Below, in pieces: positions 33,951 to 41,953 of a DNA stretch of 64,000 nt. Under the pieces are notes generated by a model. It was not told the origin of the DNA, did no database searches, and saw nothing but the letters and a program-made list of their open reading frames with translations. The stretch is from positions 1-64,000 of the forward strand of contig JAFZPP010000016.1 in NCBI GenBank assembly GCA_017550285.1, in the 5' to 3' direction. The translations under genes and the position numbers were made by a program. The stretch is from Oscillospiraceae bacterium (GTDB taxonomy: Bacteria; Bacillota; Clostridia; Oscillospirales; Ruminococcaceae). The stretch's first letter is position 1, and each line of letters starts with the position of its first letter.

Positions 33951-35528
33951 TTATGGCTTCTCAGTGAAGGTATCAATGGGCGTTTTGCCGTCAGATTTAT
34001 AGACAGTGAGAATCCTCGGGATATAGGTGCCGTTGTGCTGTTCTTCTGCAATTTTGGCAGCTTCTTCGGGTGTTTTGGCGGTGATTTCAAGAAATTCTTT
34101 GGAATAGACATATCCTTCCTTGCCGTTGTCTCCGATACAAGCGATCAGATCCGGATAGTCTTCAATGTCTTTTGCGGCGGCGTGTCCGTAGGTCTGACCG
34201 TATTTGTTTACCTGATACGGCGGATTATTATATGACGGATCTGTGGGAATCCAATCGGCATCTTCCGGATTTAAGCATTCCCTGCCTTCCGGATCAAACT
34301 GTTTCACCGCAATCTCCTCATCTATCCTGAGCCGGTTGACCTCGAAACACAGGATAGAATCATGCGCTTCTGTGAGCGGTTCCAGTTTGAGCAGAATGCC
34401 GGTCTGCACATCGGTATACATACGGTAAACGTCATCCTGCATTTCCGCTTCGATTTCGGCGCAGGTTCTGCCCAGCATTGTAGCTGTGCAGGCAACATAC
34501 CAGCGGTCAAAATCGGCAAGCATCATGCCTGCATAATACTGCGGTGTCAGACTGGAATGAAACATGGCGCTGCCGAATGCATTGGAAGGTCTGTTATACG
34601 CCAGCGTTGTACCGTCCGGCCAACAGAATACCCGTTCATTATCGCTGAACAGGATATCCGTTTCTCCGTTATAACGATGCAGAAAATACGTATTGTTCTC
34701 GATGTCAAGCTCATATTCCCGCAGGTCTGCAAAATACAGTTCTTTGTCATGCAGTGCAGAGTTTACATACTCCCGTTTTTCATAGGAAGACTGATTCACA
34801 TTGTCAAGCTGAAATTCGATGATTGTAGTTGAGCTTGTTGCCGCATAGGAGCTGTTCGGCTGTATGATCATTTCGCCTTCTGCCGTTTTGTAATAATCCA
34901 TGCTGTTGAGCATCATATGATAGAGATAGCTTTTTGCTTCCAGAGAATTCAAATCGCCTTCGGAATCTTCCGAGAAATATTCGCCGATATATTTCTCCGT
35001 GTCGATCAGCACGGGGCGGAAGCCGTTTTCTGCATAGCGCTTTTGTCCTGCTCTGATCATCTCGCCGGTTTCGTCCTCATTCATAACCGGCAGCTCATTG
35101 TTATGCAGTTCAAGCTCTGTGTAAACGGGCTCTGTATCAGACACATCGGTAAAGACAGGCTCTGTCGTGGTCCGGAGCGGGGAAGTTGCAGTAATTCCGG
35201 ATGTTGTATCCGGAGCTGTGATGATCTCCATATCCTCCGGCTGATGCTGTACCGGCTGATTCCACATGCTGCCGTGCAGGATCAGCGCGCCGAATCCGAC
35301 CGCAAACAGCAGACTTGCTGCAACTGCGACATATTTCAGCAGATGCGGAGATTCCGCAGGCTTGGAAGGCGGCTGAACGGTCTTTGCATCAGGCTTTGCT
35401 TCATGTTCGGCAAAGAGATCGGCCGGCTGGGTCTGTATGCCGACATGCGGCGCCGGTTCATCGAAGCATTCGTCGATCAGCTCGTCCGGCACATCGCGCA
35501 GCGCCTTCATGAGATTGAGTGCCTTCAC
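33951..35528 (-). CDS. Membrane-anchored putative anti-sigma factor with large outer domain, 525 aa
   Basis: Predicted partner of the ECF sigma factor just upstream. Cytoplasmic ~65 residues (LMKALRDVPDELIDECFDE), one membrane segment (about 64-85), a Thr-rich linker (TTSGITATSPLRTTTEP), then ~400 exported residues with no enzyme motif. The C-terminus (DLIACIGDNGKEGYVYSKEF...YIPRILTVYKSDGKTPIDTF) is a module often seen at the end of Gram-positive surface proteins. It starts with GTG, since AGGAGG lies 7 nt before 35528 and the GTGA overlaps the sigma stop. The anti-sigma role is inferred from order and topology. Confidence 0.7.
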   Translation of the reverse strand: MKALNLMKALRDVPDELIDECFDEPAPHVGIQTQPADLFAEHEAKPDAKTVQPPSKPAESPHLLKYVAVAASLLFAVGFGALILHGSMWNQPVQHQPEDMEIITAPDTTSGITATSPLRTTTEPVFTDVSDTEPVYTELELHNNELPVMNEDETGEMIRAGQKRYAENGFRPVLIDTEKYIGEYFSEDSEGDLNSLEAKSYLYHMMLNSMDYYKTAEGEMIIQPNSSYAATSSTTIIEFQLDNVNQSSYEKREYVNSALHDKELYFADLREYELDIENNTYFLHRYNGETDILFSDNERVFCWPDGTTLAYNRPSNAFGSAMFHSSLTPQYYAGMMLADFDRWYVACTATMLGRTCAEIEAEMQDDVYRMYTDVQTGILLKLEPLTEAHDSILCFEVNRLRIDEEIAVKQFDPEGRECLNPEDADWIPTDPSYNNPPYQVNKYGQTYGHAAAKDIEDYPDLIACIGDNGKEGYVYSKEFLEITAKTPEEAAKIAEEQHNGTYIPRILTVYKSDGKTPIDTFTEKP

Positions 35529-36085
35529 AGCAATTCCTCCTTTCGCAGATAGTCTTTCAGCTTGTTTCGGGTGCGCAGCAGCGTCATTTTGACGGCGCTG
35601 ACGCTCATATGACTGCTTTCGGCGATTTCATGTACGGATTCGGAAAGATAATACCGCCGCATGAAAATGCGCCGCTGTTCAGCGGGGAGCGTGCGAAGCC
35701 ATGCGGTCAGGGCGTCTGTGAGCTCACGCTGTTCGACCTCCTGCTCGACATGCGTATCCGAGGGGAGTATCTCTGCGAGTTCATCGAGTGCTTCGGCAAG
35801 CTGTGTGCCGCCGCGTTTCAGCCGGTGTGCATGTTCATATTTCTTGATTGCAATTTTGCCTGTAATCGCTGTAACATAGGCTCTGAGGTTTTCCGGATGC
35901 TGCGGCGGAACCGAATTCCAGACCTCGAGCAGCAGGTCGCTGACGCATTCCTCCGCGTCTTCACGGCTGCCGGTCATGCGGTATGCAATCTGCGCGCAGA
36001 TTGCGCCATATTTCTCCCGAATCATTTGCAGCGCCTGTTCATCGCGCGCAAGCAGCATGTTCACAATCTGACTGTCCTGATGCAT
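35525..36085 (-). CDS. ECF-type RNA polymerase sigma factor, 186 aa
   Basis: Region 2 (VNMLLARDEQALQMIREKYGAICAQIAYRMTGSREDAEECVSDLLLEVWNSV) and region 4 (LPAEQRRIFMRRYYLSESVHEIAESSHMSVSAVKMTLLRTRNKLKDYL) with an intact helix-turn-helix and no region 3, so an extracytoplasmic-function factor. GGAGGTGAAGTA precedes ATG 36085. A CGTCTA element at 36125-36120 may be an autoregulated -10 box. First of three ECF modules in the window; stimulus unknown. Confidence 0.9.
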   Translation of the reverse strand: MHQDSQIVNMLLARDEQALQMIREKYGAICAQIAYRMTGSREDAEECVSDLLLEVWNSVPPQHPENLRAYVTAITGKIAIKKYEHAHRLKRGGTQLAEALDELAEILPSDTHVEQEVEQRELTDALTAWLRTLPAEQRRIFMRRYYLSESVHEIAESSHMSVSAVKMTLLRTRNKLKDYLRKEELL

Positions 36086-36159
36086 TACTTCACCTCCCTC
36101 TGTATATGTAGTCCCGATTTAGACGGAACCGGTCACATCATAAATATAAAAAACGAAAA

Positions 36160-36183
36160 ACGCCGTCCGAAGCCGGACGGCGT
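36160..36183 (-). terminator. Terminator of the SCIFF precursor gene
   Basis: 10-bp GC-rich stem (36160-36169 with 36174-36183), 4-nt loop, then TTTTTCGTTTTTT on the minus strand. Confidence 0.93.
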
Positions 36184-36198
36184 ACATCGTATCTGCAA

Positions 36199-36354
36199 TT
36201 ACTGCTTCTTCTGCTGCTTGCTTTCGCACTGCTGGTTTGCAATACCGCAGCTGGTCTTGCATGCAGACTGGCAGGAAGTCTGGCATTCGCCGCAGCCGCC
36301 GTTCTTGGCGCTCTCGCAGAGGCTGCGAGTCTTGATTGTCTGGATATGACGCAT
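36199..36354 (-). CDS. scfA: SCIFF ranthipeptide precursor, 51 aa
   Basis: Ribosomal peptide precursor of the SCIFF (six cysteines in forty-five) family. It opens MRHIQTIKTRSLCESAKNGG, followed by CGECQTSCQSACKTSC and GIANQQCESKQQKKQ. Cysteines are at 13, 21, 24, 28, 32, 36 and 43, one more than usual (Cys-13). In the gapless alignment to the family as I recall it, the acceptor Thr-37 of the Cys32-Thr37 thioether known for CteA is Gly here. AAGGAGGG lies 7 nt before ATG 36354; the frame is open far upstream but the promoter (36434-36462) fixes the short start. The maturase is 3.3 kb away (39701-41086). The peptide's biological role is unsettled in the literature. Confidence 0.92.
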   Translation of the reverse strand: MRHIQTIKTRSLCESAKNGGCGECQTSCQSACKTSCGIANQQCESKQQKKQ

Positions 36355-36433
36355 GTTTCGTCCCTCCTTCAAATGGATGTCTGCGGTGTATCCGCAGCGT
36401 GAGGGTGCCGTTCCGGCACATTTACTCCTATGT

Positions 36434-36462
36434 ATTATAGCATATAATACATGAATTGTCAA
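36434..36462 (-). promoter_or_regulatory. Consensus sigma-A promoter of the SCIFF precursor
   Basis: TTGACA (36462-36457), 17-bp spacer, TATAAT (36439-36434), both perfect. Suggests high transcription, with a leader of about 70 nt. Confidence 0.92.
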
Positions 36463-36513
36463 TGCTGCGGTGTGAAAAAGTTTGAAAAATTCAGAGTTTT
36501 GGGAGAAAATGAC

Positions 36514-36542
36514 TTGCTTTTTCTGAAAAAGTATGGTAAAAT
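36514..36542 (+). promoter_or_regulatory. Sigma-A promoter of proS
   Basis: TTGCTT (36514-36519), 17-bp spacer, TAAAAT (36537-36542). Divergent from the SCIFF promoter, 51 bases away. Confidence 0.75.
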
Positions 36543-36603
36543 AAAAGAGTTTGGTGCACGTATCAGAATGCGTGACAGAAAGCTCAGAAAGGAAGAAATA
36601 CAC

Positions 36604-38316
36604 ATGAAGGTTGCAAACATGCTCGGAGAGCGTTTCAAGAATGCGCCGAAGGACTGTGTGATTGAGAGCCATGCGCTGATGATGCGCGGCGGCTATATGA
36701 AATACATGGCGAACGGCATTTTCTCGCTCTATACGCCTGCAAAGCGCATTATGCGCAAAATTGAACAGATCATCCGCGAGGAAATGGACGCCGTGGACGG
36801 TCAGGAGGTCATGTTTCCGGTCGTGATGCCGGCGTCGCTCTGGGAGGAGTCCGGCAGATATACCAGCATCGGCAGTGAAATGGCGCGCTGGAAGGATCGC
36901 TCCGGCAATCCGATGGTGCTCGGCATGACGCACGAGGAGGCTGCTGTGCATCTCGCAAGAGATACGGCACAGTCCTATGCTGATTTTCCGTTCATGATCT
37001 ATCAGATTCAGACGAAATTCCGCGATGAGCCGCGTGCAAGAGGCGGTCTGATCCGCGTCCGCGAATTCACGATGAAGGATGCATACTCCTTCCACACCTC
37101 ACAGGCGGACCTCGAGCGCTATTATGCGCGTGTTTACGATGCATATAACCGCATCTTCGAGCGCTGCGGCTGTAAGAATTTCATCTCTGTGCAGTCCGAT
37201 TCCGGTATGATGGGCGGCAGCATTTCGCATGAATTCATGCTGCTGACAGAGGTCGGTGAGGATACGCTCGCAATCTGTGACTGCGGCTACCGTGCAAATA
37301 TGGAAGCAGCGGTTGTCTCCGTGACGAACGAGCCGGGCGAGACCGCACCGCTGACAAAGGTCTCCACGCCGAATGTCAAGACGATTGACGACCTTAAAAA
37401 ATTCCTGAAAATGGATGAAAAGCAGCTTGCAAAGGCTGTTGTATATCAGAAGAACGAGGATGACAGCTTCATCATCGCGTTTATCCGCGGCGATCTCGAG
37501 GTCAATGAGACCAAGCTGCGCAATTACCTCGGCTATGAGATTCATCCGGCTGTCGAGATCGGCGAGGAGAGCGGCATTGTGCCCGGCTTCATCGGTCCGG
37601 TCGGTCTGCCGAAGAATATCACAGTTGTATTCGATGCATCGCTCAAGGGCATTGAGGCGCTGGTCTGCGGCGCAAATGAACCGGATGCGCATTATACCGG
37701 CATGAATGTGCAGCGTGATATCGGCGATGTGCATTATGTTGATGTTGCAAAGACCTTTGCAGGTGCGGTTTGTCCGGAGTGCGGCAGACCGAGCATCCAT
37801 ATTGAAAAGGGTATCGAGATCGGCAACATTTTCCAGCTCGGCAAGAAATATACCGAGTCTATGGGCATGACCTATCTTGACGAGAACGGCGACCGTCAGA
37901 TTCCGATTATGGGCTGCTACGGTATCGGCGTCGGCAGACTGTGTGCATCGGTTTGTCAGGAGAGCCATGATGATTACGGTCCGATCTGGCCGATCAGCAT
38001 TGCGCCGTGGCAGGTAGAGGTCTGCAATCTGCGTGTAGATGATCCGGCAGTCAAGGAAGCAGCCGACCGTCTGTATGCAGAGCTACTCTCGCTCGGCGTC
38101 GAGGTGCTTTATGATGACAGAGACATCCGTCCGGGTGCGATGTTTGCCGATGCAGATTTGTTCGGCATCCCGCTCCGTGCTGTCATCAGCCCGAAGTCTC
38201 TTGCCGCAGGCGGCGTGGAGATTTCCGCGCGTGACAAGTCCTTCCGCGAGACGGTTCCGGCATCGGATGCTGCAATCTGGCTCCGTGACAAGGTTGTTGA
38301 GATGCTGAATGCATAA
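36604..38316 (+). CDS. proS: Prolyl-tRNA synthetase, bacterial type, 570 aa
   Basis: Class II synthetase charging tRNA-Pro. Class II motifs: GIFSLYTPAKRIMRKIEQIIREEMDAVDGQEVMFPVVMPASLWEESGRY, FRDEPRARGGLIRVREFTMKDAYSFH (motif 2), and GCYGIGVGRLCASVCQE (motif 3). The editing (INS) domain that clears Ala-tRNA-Pro is at about 225-400. The C-terminal anticodon-binding domain ends AIWLRDKVVEMLNA. GGAAGAAATACAC precedes ATG 36604. The upstream continuation of the frame contains the promoter and is not coding. No T-box was found in the leader. Confidence 0.97.
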   Translation: MKVANMLGERFKNAPKDCVIESHALMMRGGYMKYMANGIFSLYTPAKRIMRKIEQIIREEMDAVDGQEVMFPVVMPASLWEESGRYTSIGSEMARWKDRSGNPMVLGMTHEEAAVHLARDTAQSYADFPFMIYQIQTKFRDEPRARGGLIRVREFTMKDAYSFHTSQADLERYYARVYDAYNRIFERCGCKNFISVQSDSGMMGGSISHEFMLLTEVGEDTLAICDCGYRANMEAAVVSVTNEPGETAPLTKVSTPNVKTIDDLKKFLKMDEKQLAKAVVYQKNEDDSFIIAFIRGDLEVNETKLRNYLGYEIHPAVEIGEESGIVPGFIGPVGLPKNITVVFDASLKGIEALVCGANEPDAHYTGMNVQRDIGDVHYVDVAKTFAGAVCPECGRPSIHIEKGIEIGNIFQLGKKYTESMGMTYLDENGDRQIPIMGCYGIGVGRLCASVCQESHDDYGPIWPISIAPWQVEVCNLRVDDPAVKEAADRLYAELLSLGVEVLYDDRDIRPGAMFADADLFGIPLRAVISPKSLAAGGVEISARDKSFRETVPASDAAIWLRDKVVEMLNA

Positions 38317-38322
38317 GAAAAA

Positions 38323-38362
38323 CAGCCGCGAAATCAAAGCACATGCTGAGATTTCGCGGCTG
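38323..38362. terminator. Bidirectional terminator between proS and the decarboxylase
   Basis: Perfect 13-bp stem (38323-38335 with 38350-38362), 14-nt loop, A/T runs on both sides. Confidence 0.88.
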
Positions 38363-38366
38363 ATTG

Positions 38367-39704
38367 CTATTGTATGACTTTGCATTTCCGGATGCCGTAA
38401 TACTGCATGCATCGGATGGATTCTTCCGAAATGCGCTCGCCGCAGATCACAATCGGTACCGCAGGCGGGCAGGATACAGAAAACTCTGCGCAGATGCGGT
38501 TCAGACAGCATTCGACCGGCAGTGCTTCTGTCGGTGCAGCGAGAATCTCGGACAGCGGCATGACCTGATGATGTACATGCGGAAACTGCGGCGGCTGTTT
38601 CGGGATTGCAGGCTGCTGCGGGATGCTGCAAAGCACATCCGTCACATGCTGTATATCCGCGGCTGAATGCTTTGGCGACGGCATCATCACAACATAATCC
38701 GGATCGGCAAATTCAGCATAGATATGGTGATTTTGCAGGATGTCTGCAAGCTGATTTCCGGTATATCCGAAGGGCTTTGGCTGAATTGTCAGCTTCATCG
38801 GTTCACTGCCGCAGAGCATCCAGCCATGCTGCCGGAGCCGATTCCGCATGATATCAAGCAGCGGGAGAAAACCACGCATCTGCGAAGGAAAATTATCTGC
38901 AAGATACCGGTTGCAGAGATCAAGGGACTCGAGAATCAGATAACTCGGGCTGGTTGAGGCAAACATCGCAAGTGCCTGTCTAGCTTCATTCCGGCAGATT
39001 TCCGGTGCATGGTCTCCGATGTGCAGATAGGCACCGCCGGTCAGGACAGGCAGCGTTTTATGTGCGGAACTACAGCAGAGATCGGCGCCGAGATCGGCAG
39101 GATGCAGAGACTCCGGCAGAAATCGCAGATACGCGCCGTGTGCGCCGTCTACAATCAGCAGCATGTCATGCTTATGGCAAAAGTCTGCCGCTGCTTTGAT
39201 ATCCGCGAGATTGCCGAGATAATCCGGCGAGGTCAGCCAGAGCGCGGCAGGCTTTGGATTGCTTGTGAGAAGCTGCTCCAGATCGGACACCGAGATTCTT
39301 CCGGTCAGATACGATGAATCCTGTTGCGGCTCGATCCACTGTACATCAAAATGCAGCAGCGCCGCAGCCGTCAGAAAGGTTTTATGCACATTGCGTGCCG
39401 CCGCTATCACAGGTTTTCTGCCGGCTGCCGCAGCATGCCGCATCACAAGATACAGCATTGCGCGGATGCAGAGCGAGGAGCCTTCCGCAGAATAGAGCGT
39501 CCGGCAGCCGAACAGCGCCGTGGCATTTGCTTCGCTTTCCGCAATGATGCCCTCCGGTGCAAACAGCTCGTCTGCGCCGCTGATCTCTGTCAGATCATAT
39601 GGCTCACAGCCGTGCCATGCTGTGCCCTTATGCCCGGGCATATGCATCCTGATTGCATTCGATTCTGCGTATCTGCGTGCAAAATCATAGATCGGCGTAT
39701 TCAT
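38367..39704 (-). CDS. Orn/Lys/Arg decarboxylase family PLP enzyme (short form), 445 aa
   Basis: Fold type I PLP enzyme. MHMPGHKGT start (~20), GADELFAPEGIIAESEANATALFG (~43), LTSPDYLGNLADI, IVDGAHGAYLRF (PLP Asp-187), and the Schiff-base lysine at Lys-216 in SSAHKTLPVLTGGAYLH. Short form like Bacillus YaaO/SpeA, with no wing domain. Likely decarboxylates lysine, arginine or ornithine to a polyamine precursor; specificity cannot be read. It starts inside the stop of the SCIFF maturase (ATGA), so the two are coupled. That link is unexplained; the substrate might be a modified residue rather than a free amino acid, but polyamine synthesis is the default. Confidence 0.88.
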   Translation of the reverse strand: MNTPIYDFARRYAESNAIRMHMPGHKGTAWHGCEPYDLTEISGADELFAPEGIIAESEANATALFGCRTLYSAEGSSLCIRAMLYLVMRHAAAAGRKPVIAAARNVHKTFLTAAALLHFDVQWIEPQQDSSYLTGRISVSDLEQLLTSNPKPAALWLTSPDYLGNLADIKAAADFCHKHDMLLIVDGAHGAYLRFLPESLHPADLGADLCCSSAHKTLPVLTGGAYLHIGDHAPEICRNEARQALAMFASTSPSYLILESLDLCNRYLADNFPSQMRGFLPLLDIMRNRLRQHGWMLCGSEPMKLTIQPKPFGYTGNQLADILQNHHIYAEFADPDYVVMMPSPKHSAADIQHVTDVLCSIPQQPAIPKQPPQFPHVHHQVMPLSEILAAPTEALPVECCLNRICAEFSVSCPPAVPIVICGERISEESIRCMQYYGIRKCKVIQ

Positions 39705-41086
39705 TCGGACTTGGAAAACTGCCGGTCAATCTCCGCCATGATCGCACATTCCATACGTTTGCGGAACAGCTTGCAGCCGTATTCATATACGCCGCGGACG
39801 GAGCCGGTCGCGTGATAGGCATTCGCAGCGCATCCGCCGGAGCAGTAAAGCCGCGCCCAGCAGGTTCTGCATTCCTCGCGTGCGTAGACATTGCACGCCA
39901 TGAAATCGTCCTGAACCGAGGTATTGTTGACGCCTTTCCAGATATCGCCGAGCCGGAATTTTTCCTCACCGACGAACTGATGACATGGGTAGAGATCACC
40001 CCACGGTGTAACAGCCATGTACTCTGTGCCGGAGCCGCAGCCGGAGATGCGCTTATAGATGCACGGACCGCCGGTCAGGTCGATCATGTAGTGATAGAAT
40101 GTGAAGGGCTTGCCCTCTTTGCGCCGCTGAATCATGAGCGCTGCGAGCTTTTCGTACTGTTCCGTGACAATCGGCAGATCATCCTCGGTCAGTGCAGCAG
40201 GATCGCCCTCAGCCGCAACAACCGGCTCCATGCTCAGTTCATTGAAGCCGAGATCGAGCATGACCTTGATATCCTCGAGAAAATCAGGATTTGCATGTGT
40301 GAAGGTTCCGCGCATATAATAATTCTTCCCGCCGCGCGCTTCGACCAGCTTCTGAAATTTCGGGACAATCTTCTCCCAGCTTCCGTTGCCTGCATAATCG
40401 ACGCGGTAACGGTCATGGATTTCTTTTCTGCCGTCGAGTGAAAGCACTACATTGCTGCATTCGCGGTTTGCAAAGTCAATGACATCGTCGTCAATCAGCA
40501 GACCGTTTGTCGTCAGCGTGAAGCGGAAATGTTTGCCGCTTTCCTGTTCGATGCTTCTCGCATAGGCAACGAGGTCTTTCACGACCTGAAAGTTCATCAG
40601 CGGCTCACCGCCGAAGAAATCGACCTCGAGATTATGCCTTGTGCCGGAATTTGCGACAAGGAAATCCAGCGCCTGCTTGCCGACCTCAAAGGACATGACA
40701 GCACGGTCACCGTGGTATTTGCCCTGACTTGCGAAACAATAGGAACAGTTGAGATTGCAGGTGTGTGCGATGTGCAGACAGAGCGCCTTGACAACACCGG
40801 CGGTTTTCTGCTTGAGCGTACCGGCAATCGGTTCAAAGGTATCGGGCGAGAACAGCTTGCCCTGCTCCTTGAGCGCTGTGATATCGTCATAGCATCCGGC
40901 GATGTCTTCTGCCGTGATTTCAGGCTGACTGCCGTATTTTTCGGTAATCTGCCGGAGCACTTCCTCTTTTGTATGCTGCTCGTACAGCGCGATCATATCA
41001 TATGCAAGATCGTCAACGGTATGGACGGAGCCGGAACATACGTCCAGCACAATATTGTACCCGCCGAGCTTATATTGATGAATCAT
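39701..41086 (-). CDS. scfB: SCIFF radical-SAM thioether maturase (CteB-type), 461 aa
   Basis: Radical-SAM enzyme that installs Cys-to-side-chain thioether bridges in the SCIFF peptide. The N-terminal ~85 residues are a RiPP-recognition domain (MIHQYKLGGYNIVLDVCSGSVHTVDD). The radical-SAM cluster motif CNLNCSYC uses Cys-110, 114 and 117. FFGGEPLMNF follows (~165). The C-terminal SPASM region (~345-440) has CGSGTEYMAVTPWGDLYPCHQF, EECRTCWARLYCSGGCAANAY and YEYGCKLF for two more Fe-S clusters. Its length, motif layout and N-terminus are those of CteB-like maturases. AAAGGA lies 10 nt before ATG 41086, with a consensus promoter at 41127-41155. The cognate precursor is separated by proS. Confidence 0.95.
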   Translation of the reverse strand: MIHQYKLGGYNIVLDVCSGSVHTVDDLAYDMIALYEQHTKEEVLRQITEKYGSQPEITAEDIAGCYDDITALKEQGKLFSPDTFEPIAGTLKQKTAGVVKALCLHIAHTCNLNCSYCFASQGKYHGDRAVMSFEVGKQALDFLVANSGTRHNLEVDFFGGEPLMNFQVVKDLVAYARSIEQESGKHFRFTLTTNGLLIDDDVIDFANRECSNVVLSLDGRKEIHDRYRVDYAGNGSWEKIVPKFQKLVEARGGKNYYMRGTFTHANPDFLEDIKVMLDLGFNELSMEPVVAAEGDPAALTEDDLPIVTEQYEKLAALMIQRRKEGKPFTFYHYMIDLTGGPCIYKRISGCGSGTEYMAVTPWGDLYPCHQFVGEEKFRLGDIWKGVNNTSVQDDFMACNVYAREECRTCWARLYCSGGCAANAYHATGSVRGVYEYGCKLFRKRMECAIMAEIDRQFSKSE

Positions 41087-41126
41087 ATAACAATTTCCTT
41101 TCTCATGTAACTATATACCTTTGTTT

Positions 41127-41155
41127 ATTATATCATAGCCTTCTGAAAATGTCAA
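41127..41155 (-). promoter_or_regulatory. Consensus sigma-A promoter of the scfB-decarboxylase operon
   Basis: TTGACA (41155-41150), 17-bp spacer, TATAAT (41132-41127), both perfect; nearly identical in strength to the precursor's promoter. Confidence 0.92.
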
Positions 41156-41183
41156 ATACCGCTCCTGATAGACAGGTTCCGCA

Positions 41184-41212
41184 TTGACAAAGACCGCAAA
41201 ATCTGGTAAAAT
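41184..41212 (+). promoter_or_regulatory. Sigma-A promoter of radC-uvrB
   Basis: TTGACA (41184-41189), 17-bp spacer, TAAAAT (41207-41212). Divergent from the scfB promoter. Confidence 0.85.
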
Positions 41213-41252
41213 GTAAATACAGACAACTGATACGGAAGGGAGTGCATGCAGC

Positions 41253-41945
41253 ATGGCAGATTCTGTTCACAGCGGACACCGCGCAAGAATGCGGAAGCGG
41301 TATTTAGAGACCGGCTTTACCGGATTTCAGCCGCATGAGGTGCTGGAAATGCTGCTGTATTACGGCATTCCGCGGCGCGATACGAATGAAATCGCGCACC
41401 GTCTTCTGGAACGCTTCGGATCGCTGCATGATGTACTCTGTGCCGCTCCGGAGTCGCTGATGCAGGAGCCTTATATCAGCGAGAATGCAGCCGTTCTGAT
41501 TACGATGTTCCGTTCCGTTCTGCAATATGATGCTGCGTCGAAATCGGTCGGTGTCCTGCTGGACAGCTATGCAAAGGTCTGCAAGTATTTCACCGATCTT
41601 TATCTGTTTGATGAGCGGGAGGTGATTCGTGCGGCGCTGCTGGATGAGCGTTTGCACGTACTGCGCTGTGAAACGGTTTCTGAGGGACATCCGACTGCGG
41701 CACAGATGACTGTCCGGCAGCTGACGGAGCTGGCTTACCGTGCAAACAGCAATACGATCATTCTTGCACACAATCATCCACGCGGCTCGGCAAGGCTCTC
41801 GGGCGACGATATTGCGGCGACGCGGCATCTGGTTCCGATTCTGCTACAATGCGGCATTACGCTGGCAGATCATGTTGTTGTCTGCGGTGAAACTGCGATT
41901 TCGATGCGTGAACAGGGCGTGTTCATGGGTCTGGATATCGAGTAG
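41253..41945 (+). CDS. radC: RadC-family JAB-domain protein, 230 aa
   Basis: N-terminal helix-hairpin-helix region ([49 protein letters not shown]), then a JAMM/MPN+ metal site [24 protein letters not shown] (~170). Named for a radiation phenotype later reassigned, so the true role is unclear. GGGAGTG is about 9 nt before ATG 41253. Followed 8 bases later by uvrB, a sensible repair grouping. Confidence 0.92.
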   Translation: MADSVHSGHRARMRKRYLETGFTGFQPHEVLEMLLYYGIPRRDTNEIAHRLLERFGSLHDVLCAAPESLMQEPYISENAAVLITMFRSVLQYDAASKSVGVLLDSYAKVCKYFTDLYLFDEREVIRAALLDERLHVLRCETVSEGHPTAAQMTVRQLTELAYRANSNTIILAHNHPRGSARLSGDDIAATRHLVPILLQCGITLADHVVVCGETAISMREQGVFMGLDIE

Positions 41946-41953
41946 GAGGGGAA

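Noticed and set aside
36543..36603. T-box or other riboswitch before proS
   Set aside because: The leader from the promoter to ATG is only about 60 bases with no conserved box.
36355..37095. Upstream extension of the SCIFF precursor frame to 298 codons
   Set aside because: The extension crosses the precursor's consensus promoter and is antisense to proS; the ATG at 36354 has an ideal ribosome site.
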